Source: Xanthomonas vesicatoria ATCC 35937
Lineage (GTDB): Bacteria > Pseudomonadota > Gammaproteobacteria > Xanthomonadales > Xanthomonadaceae
Length of the DNA stretch: 64,000 bases
Reading direction: 5' to 3'
Assembly: GCF_001908725.1 (NCBI RefSeq)
Contig: NZ_CP018726.1
Span: forward strand, 1 to 64,000
The position numbers were made by a program, and so were the translations under genes. The notes under the pieces are model-generated. The model was given only the letters and a program-made list of their open reading frames with translations, did not search any database and was not told the DNA's origin. Positions 10,101-17,602 of this stretch are shown piece by piece (the stretch's first letter is position 1; each line of letters begins with the position of its first letter).

Positions 10101-10525
10101 CCGAACATGCCGCTGTTGACGTCGAACTCCTCCATGCCAGGAACCGCGAAGGCTTGCTGCATCTTTTCGGTAATTACTTTGCCGATTGTCGATACAACCA
10201 TCGCCGGCGCGGCAACTCCGAAAGGAACATTATCGACAGTGTAAGTCTGGAGTGTATTTGCTCCAGGCGCGCCGTCCAACGCATACAGCGTGGTGTCCAC
10301 TTTGATAGAGAACATCCCCAGGATCAGCAAAAAGCTGACGAAAAGGTTTGGCAGTTCGACCTTCTGACCACCCGTTTCAATCGCCTTTAGACCCGTCAAC
10401 AGCAGCCCGACGAGCATGCCGAAACCGCCAAGGGCAAGCAGAAAGCCACTGCTGCTCATCATGGCCACGCCATCGAGCACGCGCTTCATGAAAAGGCCAT
10501 CGCCCAGCGAGTAGATCTCGAACAT
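7124..10525 (-). CDS. traG: TraG, mating-pair stabilisation and pilus assembly protein
   Basis: TraG has an inner-membrane N-terminal part used in pilus assembly and a long C-terminal part used in mating-pair stabilisation and, in F, entry exclusion. The 1133-residue product begins MFEIYSLGDGLFMKRVLDGV and continues with helices at about 26-50 and 60-80, the standard TraG N-domain. More helices occur at about 350-480 (FMAFLECIVFIAAPFMALIA, then WIAVGGWMATLVPPMGYLLL). The C-terminal half (about 520-1133) is soluble and rich in Ser, Gly, Ala and Thr, with low-complexity stretches typical of TraG. Length and order (traF-traH-traG) match F-like systems. The frame is intact. Confidence 0.9.
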   Translation of the reverse strand: MFEIYSLGDGLFMKRVLDGVAMMSSSGFLLALGGFGMLVGLLLTGLKAIETGGQKVELPNLFVSFLLILGMFSIKVDTTLYALDGAPGANTLQTYTVDNVPFGVAAPAMVVSTIGKVITEKMQQAFAVPGMEEFDVNSGMFGNTLKLLDMTRRWDLDGLKGTQSKVSTFKTNLRSYYAECTIPAIQRGAIDQNAVMSAANPLSFHETDGGIGFRDKWTSVNYITSTGPAVLDCDVAMERLIVDSNDAGMESSFLNSAMAMTDARSNSTDPTAAANSAFAAIGAGTSSIHNHVMASAIREIMDEAVAGSSTLTPQDIQAQLMLIQGNRQRQDEWGAGEIMFRKAMRPFMAFLECIVFIAAPFMALIAGMGTFGQRVVGKYFAVILWVTTWAPMFAAVDLFQLTMVQHAVTAMERLHAANHGVPLSSIAGAAALNSELTTWIAVGGWMATLVPPMGYLLLSGGAVAMTSFAGRLSGGDHVNEKMTSPDLAKMGEVMNVSSRMAHSGGAGTSMTGVENLGGSFNMGGSASASVESARSAMETASRTASTTLNSAINSSLTSTQGVTTSSGVTSQVSDSIGDGTSFTRGQSVGSDVSDQSSRDKKTSDATNLDKNIGLSANGAGSASGESASRSGGNGGAQGQGKRGGQATGIVSGGISSSNRQSSSEDSSFGNTSRLSGSERAGLDRVMKAETAAQKVDMLGRMAQEGSSAAQGILDSYSKSQAAQDLKSASENYSEADRMSQTVSNLTGTSVQDWSWQVSQRGSGAVGEAVAAAVDTGGAAAFQKNLSQVQDWRGAGLFAGDDNQARAMAAGMTLAGNGAGYYSTNAGSEGDRFSALAELTNKYSVGAAGASVGNASANAGLQDSAPAYGQATEATSGLSMSNVPDAGAIRSAVSGDIASGSGVDAGRVNTGAGGAANLGNRGERDDFFNNNYGAARQDVQEGGRAALRENLNQGVNTPDLTYARSIGDFWGAEGSNPSGLAIFNGYMANGTDGTIPQATGASGPVLQRDDDRAMVGDSGLTRYEELRREIYAENGFSKNVADQDTVNVIAAARLLNESRGEFSNAYLTGSDADRVEASMQNLSQHQKNAMFGGNPTTNDMMNVAGGGGFTGSGIGSAMVRESAAERPLPKPIAE

Positions 10526-10540
10526 ACATTCCTTCCTTGA

Positions 10541-11971
10541 TTACTGGGCTGGTGTGGTCGCCAGATACGGCTTTTCGGACGACGTATCACGCACTCGCAT
10601 GTAGTAGTCCAGATGTGCCGTGCGACTCTTGGTTCGTTCGAAGAACGGCTTTGATTCTTCCCTGAGCCGGGTCGTAGCTTCCCGCGCCTTTTCGCGGAAT
10701 TCCTGCGTCCCCTCCCCTTCCTCAGAGCTTAGAGAGATCAGGATCGACTGCAGGTACTGACTCATCACCTGGGATACGACAGTCGCCGCCATCTCCTCGG
10801 AGAAGGTATCGACAAAGGCGATCGCCGCATCGGGGTTTGTCTTGGCCAGGCTCAGGACGATCTGTCCGTAAGAACCCGTATTGGTGATCCAACCGATCTC
10901 CGCAGCCGTTGGTTCCGTCGCGCCTGGTATCCGAGCTTTTGCCACAATGCCGCCATTGCCGGTTTCACCGACGAAGACAGTCTTGATGCGCTCCTCCACA
11001 CCCTTAAACGCAGGGATCTCCGTAGCACGCGGATTGAGGCACAGTTCATTGTCATTGCAGACAATGCGTGTCACGTTCCTGTTGCCATTGCGCCCTTTGA
11101 TGAGTTCGCGCAATGTCATCGACGGTTCGACGTAGTGTACGGATACATCTTCCGCAGCACCGCTTGCCTTGGCGCGGGCCGGACAACTTGCGTCCACGTT
11201 CGGAACACAGGCCACGATCGTGCCCGTGTACGACATCACGTCTTCCATAAGCTCCTTGGTGACGCCGACACCCCAAGCGCCTAGGCCCTTATCCTTCATC
11301 AAACGCCAAGCCTGGTTACCCTTAAACACTTCGTTCCGCATAGCGTTGGTCATGCGAGAGCTCGTCCATGCCGAAGGCGAACGTCCCTCGCCACGGGCTG
11401 AAGCGTCTTCGCGGTCATCGCGCAGACCGGTGGCCATGCCGAAAGCTTTCGACTTCTCCTGGATGGCACCTTCCAGCTTTGTGTCTCTTACCAGCTTCTC
11501 GCCGATCTCACAGGCGTTGAGGTTGCCCATGTTCCATTTGTCCATCTTGTCCTGAAGTGCCGACAGCTTTTCCTCGCAAGTTGGACACATCGCGGCGAGC
11601 GCTATCTTAAACGCGTACATCACCGCTGCTGTGGCGATCGCTCGCATGGCCTGCTGCAGCTGCTCTTTCGTGATGAAGGAGAAACTGCCGAAGAAGGCGC
11701 TAATGCCATTGCAACCCACCGACAGGCTTGGCGGTTGAAAATTGTAGGCATTGATGTTCATCATCTTGTTGCGAACCTCAATTCCACCGCCGGACACAAC
11801 TCCACGCTTTGCTGACATGAAGACGTGCGGATCCGTAGTGTTCGACATGGCACCGAACATGTCGCCCACGGCTCGATCAAAGCCTGTGTCTGCGCGAGCC
11901 ACTTGGGACGCAAGCGAGAACGAAAGAACCATCACTATCGCGGCTAACATCCTGTAGATGTGCTTCCCCAT
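10541..11971 (-). CDS. traH: TraH, pilus assembly protein
   Basis: TraH is a periplasmic/outer-membrane-associated protein needed for F-pilus extension. I start it at ATG 11971 because GAGGA lies 6 nt upstream and the ATG overlaps the traF stop by one base; a GTG at 11986 is the alternative. The product of 476 residues has a signal peptide (cleavage near ASQVARA), then family segments such as PHVFMSAKRGVVSGGG and NFQPPSLSVGCNGISAFFGS, paired cysteines (MCPTCEEKLSAL), and ISLSSEEGEGTQEFREKA near the end. Cysteines and the neighbouring thioredoxin-like TraF fit the known need for disulphide handling. Confidence 0.9.
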   Translation of the reverse strand: MGKHIYRMLAAIVMVLSFSLASQVARADTGFDRAVGDMFGAMSNTTDPHVFMSAKRGVVSGGGIEVRNKMMNINAYNFQPPSLSVGCNGISAFFGSFSFITKEQLQQAMRAIATAAVMYAFKIALAAMCPTCEEKLSALQDKMDKWNMGNLNACEIGEKLVRDTKLEGAIQEKSKAFGMATGLRDDREDASARGEGRSPSAWTSSRMTNAMRNEVFKGNQAWRLMKDKGLGAWGVGVTKELMEDVMSYTGTIVACVPNVDASCPARAKASGAAEDVSVHYVEPSMTLRELIKGRNGNRNVTRIVCNDNELCLNPRATEIPAFKGVEERIKTVFVGETGNGGIVAKARIPGATEPTAAEIGWITNTGSYGQIVLSLAKTNPDAAIAFVDTFSEEMAATVVSQVMSQYLQSILISLSSEEGEGTQEFREKAREATTRLREESKPFFERTKSRTAHLDYYMRVRDTSSEKPYLATTPAQ

Positions 11972-13143
11972 TACCGATTCCTCCACGGCGTGTTGCCGCC
12001 TTCGCTCTGTGTGTTGATTTGCTCCCCGCCTCCGTGGATGCCGCCTCGGCGCATGATGTCTAGCAAATCGCGGTCAGAAGTGCCCGTAGGCACTTCTTCG
12101 AGGTCAACGCCATCTGTGAGCAGGCGCCTCGGCAACCCGTGCATCGCAGTTTCGTATTCGTCTTTGCTAATCCAGTTCTGCGCTCGGGCGACTTCCACAA
12201 ACCGCTGCTTCAGCTCTGGAAGCGACCTCAATCCGGCGGCCAAGAGCACCACTTCATTGGTGTCCGGCTTGACCAGGTAGAGAGTGGGTGTGGTGCTCAC
12301 TTGAAGCTGCGCAGCCTGTCCGCTGTCGACGACCCAGTTCGGATGGGAGCCATCGACCATCGGCAAGCCATCCAGGCTAATCGGCAGAATCGACAGTGGC
12401 ACCTCTTGACGCATGTAGTCGAGGATCGGGTTCTGGCGAAGACAGTATTGGCAGGTCGACTGGAAGAAGTACCAAACGCCAACTTGACCAGCGAGCCGTT
12501 GGATGATTTCGCTCTGAGCGCCCTCCGTTGCGTCGGAAATCTGCCGGCGTGAAACCGCAGTCACCGGATTCGAGATTGTCTCGTCCAACGCCGTGTTCTG
12601 CTCGGCCACGGACCGGTATGTATAGGCGAAGCGTTCGGACAGATCCATCATGTACTTGTGGACATAGAGGAACATCTCCACGTTCTCCTTCGTGGGATTG
12701 TTGATTGCCTGATCGCGCAGGCGATCGATGTTGTTCCTGATCCACTCCACACTCAGCGGCTTATCTTGCGACTCAGTGGGGGTGCCTGCCGACTTTGGCG
12801 GCTCTATAGGCTTCTTCGGTGGCGGCGCCGGCGGCTCCACGTACCAGAACCAGCCGTCCTCATGGCGACTCAAAAACTGGTTTTTCGTCGCCGAAGGGGG
12901 CGCCGTCGTATGCGCCGTAGGCGCTGATTGAGTTTGCAGCTGCGTGCGTTGCGGACCGGCCGGTGCCACGCCGGCACCTTGCCCTACCGGCCGGTTCAAG
13001 GCCTGATCGAATACTGCCTTTGGATCAGGGGCAGATTGGGCATAGGCCTGTTGCAGGTCTGCCAAAAGAGCGAGTGATAGCAGGCACGACGCCCAGCCGT
13101 GCTGGCGCTTCCTACGACGTGGGTGGCTTCTGGCATTGGTCAT
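11971..13143 (-). CDS. traF: TraF, thioredoxin-like pilus assembly protein
   Basis: TraF is a periplasmic thioredoxin-fold protein required for F-pilus assembly. The 390-residue product has a basic N-terminus (HPRRRKRQHG), a signal peptide cleaved near AYAQ, a Pro-rich region, and a C-terminal thioredoxin domain with GVWYFFQSTCQYC (the CQYC active-site motif, around residues 230-233) and the cis-Pro-like segment STTPTLYLVKPDTNEV. Many F-type TraF proteins have lost the CXXC, so its presence suggests redox activity here. First gene of traF-traH-traG. The candidate -10 lies so close to the ATG that the transcript would be almost leaderless. Confidence 0.9.
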   Translation of the reverse strand: MTNARSHPRRRKRQHGWASCLLSLALLADLQQAYAQSAPDPKAVFDQALNRPVGQGAGVAPAGPQRTQLQTQSAPTAHTTAPPSATKNQFLSRHEDGWFWYVEPPAPPPKKPIEPPKSAGTPTESQDKPLSVEWIRNNIDRLRDQAINNPTKENVEMFLYVHKYMMDLSERFAYTYRSVAEQNTALDETISNPVTAVSRRQISDATEGAQSEIIQRLAGQVGVWYFFQSTCQYCLRQNPILDYMRQEVPLSILPISLDGLPMVDGSHPNWVVDSGQAAQLQVSTTPTLYLVKPDTNEVVLLAAGLRSLPELKQRFVEVARAQNWISKDEYETAMHGLPRRLLTDGVDLEEVPTGTSDRDLLDIMRRGGIHGGGEQINTQSEGGNTPWRNR

Positions 13144-13150
13144 ACCAGCC

Positions 13151-13187
13151 AGTTTGGCTCCGCATCCATGTAACGAATGCGGGTATG
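13151..13187 (-). promoter_or_regulatory. Activator-box promoter of traF-traH-traG
   Basis: On the minus strand: CATACC, three bases, ATTCGTTACA (13187-13169). Twelve bp further is CAAACT, a weak -10, immediately before the traF ATG. The box is clear; the exact -10 is not. Confidence 0.5.
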
Positions 13188-13237
13188 AGCGGGAGTTTTG
13201 GGGGTTCTCTAGGCGTGCTTGTGGCGCCGCCGTAACC

Positions 13238-13969
13238 TTAGCCCCAGCCGTCTCCGACGATCATCCGGAAGGCTTTGGTCGTCGTTTCCTGGTCACTGAT
13301 CTTTCGCTTGATCCGCGACACGCGGCGCAGCGTTGGCTCACCGCGGGTGGCATTGGGCCGGCAACCCATGACCGAACTGACTAAGCGGCAATGAGGACAC
13401 TCACCTTCTAGTGGCTCACGTAGGTCCCGCTGATCAAACGAGAGCTGCAGGAATCGGTTCTTGCAGCGTGGGCAGTCGGTCAGGTATATCTCGCGACTCA
13501 TGAACCTGCGAGCTAGCACGACGTAGAGGTTATATGGCGTCGACTCGACGTCTTGATGGGTGAACACCTCAAGAGCGTCGATCGCCGCAATGAAGACGTC
13601 TGCAGTGAGCGTGTAGTGGGAGTCCGAAGCTAGTACCTGCTCCAGCATGACCAAGAACCCTGATGCTTTGACGTGCGTGTTCGCATCTTGGACGACGGTG
13701 CCCACTGATTGAATCTTCCTACCAGTCGGCGCCAAGGCGCGCGCCTCCTTCTTTCCGAGGCGCGTCACCATCTCGCGAGTCAGGCCGGTCAGGTCCGCGA
13801 TGTCCGGTGACTTCAACTTCATCTTCATCAGTTTGACGGCGTTTCCAAGCTCCTTGGAAACTTCGTCATTCCTTAGGGCAGCGCGAATCAACAGGAGCGC
13901 TGAGTTTTGGCCAGCATCAACTGCGTTGAGCGGCATGCGTCGGGGCTTGAGTTTGCGAAGATTGGACAT
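13238..13969 (-). CDS. FlhC-like transcriptional activator (AcaC/SetC type)
   Basis: Resembles FlhC, the DNA-contacting subunit of the FlhDC activator. Relatives AcaC and SetC switch on conjugation in IncA/C plasmids and SXT-type elements. The 243-residue product has a helical N-domain with an HTH-like stretch (LKSPDIADLTGLTREMVTRL, about 52-71). The diagnostic FlhC region follows: VFIAAIDALEVFTHQDVES, YVVLARRFMSREIYLTDCPR, and two zinc-binding pairs CPRC and CPHC about 29 residues apart (about 174-206). It lies 6 bp after the FlhD-like gene, the same order as flhD-flhC. Likely target: the box before the transfer genes. Similarity to FlhC is weak outside the zinc region, so this is a fold-level call. 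Confidence 0.65.
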   Translation of the reverse strand: MSNLRKLKPRRMPLNAVDAGQNSALLLIRAALRNDEVSKELGNAVKLMKMKLKSPDIADLTGLTREMVTRLGKKEARALAPTGRKIQSVGTVVQDANTHVKASGFLVMLEQVLASDSHYTLTADVFIAAIDALEVFTHQDVESTPYNLYVVLARRFMSREIYLTDCPRCKNRFLQLSFDQRDLREPLEGECPHCRLVSSVMGCRPNATRGEPTLRRVSRIKRKISDQETTTKAFRMIVGDGWG

Positions 13970-13975
13970 GGCGAG

Positions 13976-14608
13976 TTAGATCAAGGCGTCGGCGTTGATA
14001 TGGCGGCTGCTCGTCAGAATTGCGCCACCTGCGATACGCAAGTGGTCTTGCTTCAGGCCGCCAGACAACATCTGGACATAGCTTAGAAATGCCGGCGACA
14101 GGCGTAGGCGGGAGTTCCCACCCCAGCTTGCGAGGCGCAAAACCGCCTTACGTGTCAGCATGCGAATGCGATGGATCACTATCGGACTGGGCATGCGGAA
14201 GACAGCGCTGGCCACCTGAGGGTTCTCATTCGTCAAGCCACGCAAGACGAACCACCACTGGAGGTCGAACAATCGACGCTCGGCCTGCCAACTCGAAAGC
14301 CTCTTACCATTGCCAGCATCGAGCAAGTCAATGGCTCGTTCGCTCGGACCCGGAAGACTTGCTGCCTCCAATTGCCGCTCGAGCTCATCCAAGTCGTTGC
14401 ATCCGAACAGGATGTCGTTCCTAGCGAGCATCATGAGCTGCTCATCATCCAGGAAGGTCAGGGTACGGAGCTTCTCTTCATGGCCCACGTAACCAAATGC
14501 TTCCGCTGCAGCCGCTGGGTCATCAAGCATGGCCATCCGAAGAAGCTTCAGAAAAGCCTGGTTGAACTCGACCAGATCGGCGTTCCATAACCCTGTGTCC
14601 ATCGCCAC
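13976..14608 (-). CDS. FlhD-like partner of the activator (AcaD/SetD type)
   Basis: Probable partner subunit. The N-terminal 70 residues (LVEFNQAFLKLLRMAMLDDP, then EKLRTLTFLDDEQLMMLARN) follow the FlhD plan of one helix followed by a segment that ends in a LAxxN-like turn. The remaining 130 residues are longer than classical FlhD, as in AcaD/SetD, and contain a basic segment around RIRMLTRKAVLRLASWGG. The start may be GTG 14608 or ATG 14602. It is the first gene of a two-gene operon with the FlhC-like gene. On sequence alone the call would be weak; adjacency to the FlhC-like gene carries it. Confidence 0.5.
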   Translation of the reverse strand: MAMDTGLWNADLVEFNQAFLKLLRMAMLDDPAAAAEAFGYVGHEEKLRTLTFLDDEQLMMLARNDILFGCNDLDELERQLEAASLPGPSERAIDLLDAGNGKRLSSWQAERRLFDLQWWFVLRGLTNENPQVASAVFRMPSPIVIHRIRMLTRKAVLRLASWGGNSRLRLSPAFLSYVQMLSGGLKQDHLRIAGGAILTSSRHINADALI

Positions 14609-15098
14609 GCTTTCAGTTGTTTGACAAGTTCAGTATGTAACGGCGATGTCCGCCGTCAATTCAGTCTGGGGGGGTTACGCAGCTGAGCGAACCGCCCAAT
14701 TGCGTAAAGACCTTTTCCCGAAAGTGCGGCGAGTGTACTGGTTCTTTTGGCATCGCTACCCGACGTCGCGACAAGACTGTGCGAAGGCCGCTATTGCTCG
14801 CTGAACGTCACTGTGTCAATTGCGTCAATTTATCGACGTTTTTTGGCATAAATGCCATGTGTCGACATAAAGTTACCGTCGCATGTAGGAATCCGCCTGA
14901 CAAGGATCAAGCGGAAACAACTTTCCCGAATGCCTACGCGGCAGTTGGCTGACATCCGTGACGGAAATTCGTCACCAGTGTTTTTCTTTCTAAAGTATGA
15001 CGCTCGTCACTGTGTGATCAGTGCGTGTTCCGCGGTTTTGCAACCAAGTGCGCAAACGGTGACGTTTCCCGCTGTTGCAAATCAACGTGAGCAGGTCA
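14609..15098. promoter_or_regulatory. 490-bp control region upstream of the FlhDC-like operon
   Basis: No convincing gene. The minus strand has CCGTTACATAC just before the FlhD-like start (around 14644-14632), a partial match to the activator box that would allow autoregulation. CGTCACTGTGT occurs twice (14806-14816 and 15005-15015) and related CGTCACCAGTG once (14970-14980), possible operator copies. The middle is AT-rich. Confidence 0.35.
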
Positions 15099-15530
15099 TC
15101 ACTGCTTCCGACGTCTGAGCTTGCCTGGCGATATCTCGGCTTGCGGCGTAACCACCACTTGAGATGGGGTGGTCTGCTCCGTTTCGAGTCGAAGACGGAT
15201 CGCCGCGCGCAGGATCATAGAAGGCAGACCCTCAACTAATAGATCAACCCGTCTGTACCTTCGGATTGCATCTTCCAGCTGAGCCTGCGATAGCGGAGTA
15301 AGACCAATATAGCGGCTAGCTTCGAACTCTTGATTGACCTCCCCTGCCCCGATCTTGGTGACGAAACTCGGATGCTTCAGCAGTTGGCCCAGTGCCTCTT
15401 CGACCCACCGCGCCGCCCCACGCGGGCCATAGATAGCTGTGTAAGCACTGACGTATTTCTCCGCCATTGCCGCAGTCATGCGTAACGAAGTTGCCTTGGT
15501 ACGTGGCGGCTTAGGTGCGGTTGCCATCAT
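15099..15530 (-). CDS. Third gene of the parAB operon, unknown
   Basis: Not recognised. 143 residues, basic, with TKATSLRMTAAMAEKYVSAY and ARWVEEALGQLLKHPSF at the N-terminus and a Lys/Arg-rich end (GKLRRRKQ). The opening region looks like a short DNA-binding or ribbon-helix-helix type segment, but this is weak. The ATG overlaps the parB stop by 4 nt (ATGA), so it is co-translated with parB and probably helps in partition or its regulation. Confidence 0.6.
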   Translation of the reverse strand: MMATAPKPPRTKATSLRMTAAMAEKYVSAYTAIYGPRGAARWVEEALGQLLKHPSFVTKIGAGEVNQEFEASRYIGLTPLSQAQLEDAIRRYRRVDLLVEGLPSMILRAAIRLRLETEQTTPSQVVVTPQAEISPGKLRRRKQ

Positions 15531-16522
15531 TGGGTAGTTTCAGCCAGCTTGTTGATCATCTTCTTGAACGCCTTTTCGACGGCCTTCAAGTCGTTCCAAT
15601 TGATGTCAGGAGGAACGTCATCACCAAGCACTTTGGTCATGACCAACTTGATCACATTGGTGTTCCGAACCTTGCCCAGCGTGACGAAGTCCTTGCTTCG
15701 GCGCTGCGTCTTGCCCTTTCGCTCATCTCGGGAGTCTTTTGGTTGATCTGCATCAACGCCGCTGGAAGCACTTGACGATTGGTGCTCAGATACTCGCGAG
15801 GCTAATTCGAGCGCGAGCTCGTCGACTGAAAGCTTCGCGAGGTCGAATGCGTCCATCATGCTGGTCACCAGACCAGAGTTGATGGCTTCGTGCAACGACT
15901 CCGAAGCAACCAAGATGACAGCTAGGCGATAGCCCTGAATTCGGGCGTAGCCGACTTCCTCTTGAAGCGCCTCCTGCAATCTACTGTGGTCAATGCCAGA
16001 CACGACCGGAATGCCGACCTCATCCATCACGGCTCGTAGTGACGTGATGAGTTCAGCCAGATCAATATCGCGACGCTGCGCATTCTCAACATGCTGAGCC
16101 AGTCGTGTAAGGATCCGCGACCGTACGTTGGCACGGATGACCGTCCTACCCGCCAGCTTATGAGCAAGGGTGCGACGATGGCCGGAGATCAGCTGGTAAG
16201 AATCACCTCGCCGAAGCACTGTAATCGCATTGATCAACCCAACTTGTGGGTTGGCGATTGACTTGGCCATTTCACGTAGAAGCTCCAGCTCAGCATGCTT
16301 CTTCCCCGAGTGCGGATCATCCTCGGCGATCTGCTCCGGGTTGTCCCAGTCGAGCTTGATGTCTCGATGGTTTTTCGGATCGGGAATGATCTGTGTGATA
16401 GGAATCTCTATGAAGGTTCCCGCGTCCTTCGGGGCCGTATGCCCCTCAACCATCGCAGCAATGTTTGTGGTCGCTTGTGTTGGTTGTGCGAACCTATCCG
16501 CCTTTGAACCGAGCTTCTTCAT
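15527..16522 (-). CDS. parB: ParB-family partition protein
   Basis: Centromere-binding partner of ParA. The 331-residue product has the ParB N-domain: FIEIPITQIIPDPKNHRD (about 36-54), then ELELLREMAKSIANPQVGLI and the GHRR box (SGHRRTLAHKLAGR, about 113-127). A helical DNA-binding region and a charged linker (SRDERKGKTQRRSKDF) lead to a Lys-rich C-terminal dimerisation-type segment. It overlaps parA by 4 nt (ATGA). Organisation and length are those of type I plasmid partition. Confidence 0.85.
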   Translation of the reverse strand: MKKLGSKADRFAQPTQATTNIAAMVEGHTAPKDAGTFIEIPITQIIPDPKNHRDIKLDWDNPEQIAEDDPHSGKKHAELELLREMAKSIANPQVGLINAITVLRRGDSYQLISGHRRTLAHKLAGRTVIRANVRSRILTRLAQHVENAQRRDIDLAELITSLRAVMDEVGIPVVSGIDHSRLQEALQEEVGYARIQGYRLAVILVASESLHEAINSGLVTSMMDAFDLAKLSVDELALELASRVSEHQSSSASSGVDADQPKDSRDERKGKTQRRSKDFVTLGKVRNTNVIKLVMTKVLGDDVPPDINWNDLKAVEKAFKKMINKLAETTQ

Positions 16523-17385
16523 GCGGACACTCTCATCACCTGCGCAATGTGCTTAACCACGTTCTCAGCTTCCTTTCGTGCAGCATTCTTGGCTGGCAGC
16601 GTGAACACTGAGCCTGGACGTGCGCTGTCGTGATCCGACTCGGCAAATGCAGCTCGCTGTGCCAGATGCAGTTGAATCATCATCGGCCCGATCAAGCGAT
16701 CATCCATGAGGCTCTTTCGTACGCCTGCATGCAAAGCAACGTTGCTCCGATACATGTTCGGCAGGATGCCGATCATGACAATCTCGTCATTCTCTGCCCT
16801 GTTCCTGGACTCCTGGGTCCAGAGGGCGATCATCCCCTCAAGTCCGTCAACGCTGTTCGGCTCCATGACAGAGGGGACAATCACGTGGGTTGCCGCACGA
16901 ATGGCAGCATGGACCAAGGCGTTCTTCGACGGCGGCGTATCGACAATGATGATGTCGTACTGGCTCTCGACGGCATCAGTGCGCAGGAACTCGCGCAGGG
17001 CTCCATGCACTCTCGCAACGGCATCTTCCAAAGTGACGTGCTCGATGGCCCGAAGGTCTTCGCCATTGCCTGGAAGTACATCCAAATTCGGAATTCCGGT
17101 GGGGTATGGGACGACCTCTCTGCCCATGAAAATATCGGCGCTGCTAGATGTGCCACTCCAATCCATATCGGCAGAGTCGTACTCCGGATGTACCGGCGGC
17201 CGGCTACCGTCTGGCAAGTCAGGGTCGCGGATCATTTCAAGGAATCGCTTGCTCAGGTTGCACTGCGAGTCCAAGTCAATAGCCAATACGCGTTGATCCA
17301 TGCGAGCAAACCCGACGGCAAGGATCTTGCAAAGGGAAGTCTTCCCTACTCCGCCCTTGTGCTGAGAGACGCTGAGAATCTTCAA
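16519..17385 (-). CDS. parA: ParA partition ATPase
   Basis: Walker-type ATPase that positions plasmid copies with ParB. I start it at TTG 17385 (AAGGAG 7 nt upstream), giving 288 residues that begin MKILSVSQHKGGVGKTSLCK with the deviant Walker A KGGVGKTS at once, typical of short type Ib ParA. An in-frame start at 17505 would add 40 residues without a ribosome site. Further motifs are LAIDLDSQCNLS (A', about 33-44) and the Walker B-like YDIIIVDTPPSKNALV. The intergenic region to the divergent replication gene is 217 bp, so replication and partition control are physically linked. Confidence 0.9.
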   Translation of the reverse strand: MKILSVSQHKGGVGKTSLCKILAVGFARMDQRVLAIDLDSQCNLSKRFLEMIRDPDLPDGSRPPVHPEYDSADMDWSGTSSSADIFMGREVVPYPTGIPNLDVLPGNGEDLRAIEHVTLEDAVARVHGALREFLRTDAVESQYDIIIVDTPPSKNALVHAAIRAATHVIVPSVMEPNSVDGLEGMIALWTQESRNRAENDEIVMIGILPNMYRSNVALHAGVRKSLMDDRLIGPMMIQLHLAQRAAFAESDHDSARPGSVFTLPAKNAARKEAENVVKHIAQVMRVSA

Positions 17386-17602
17386 TCTTGTACTCCTTGA
17401 CCCTACGAGCTCGGAGCCCGGCTGTTTTCGATGTGCTACTTTACGGCGCAATGCTTTTCTGGTGCAACAGTCGGTACGCGATACCGTATTGGTTAATCGA
17501 TACACAGAGTGGTAAAGTTATCGCCAACTAGTTCGGTTTTTCCTTTTAATTCAACAGCTTATTTACTTATCCACAGACTGTTCGTCACGAACAACAAGAG
17601 CA
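17386..17602. promoter_or_regulatory. Divergent parA/rep control region with a DnaA box
   Basis: A perfect TTATCCACA DnaA box lies at 17567-17575, 27 bp before the initiator gene. A 6-bp direct repeat CGATAC occurs twice 19 bp apart near 17470-17495, a possible operator. The region is AT-rich towards the initiator. No iterons of the 19718-20218 type are seen here. Confidence 0.5.

Noticed and set aside
14852..15118. 88-codon plus-strand frame in the region upstream of the FlhDC-like operon
   Set aside because: Runs into the oppositely oriented third par gene, has no ribosome site and low-quality translation.
16630..17400. 256-codon plus-strand frame opposite parA
   Set aside because: Antisense to ParA with conserved Walker motifs; no independent support.
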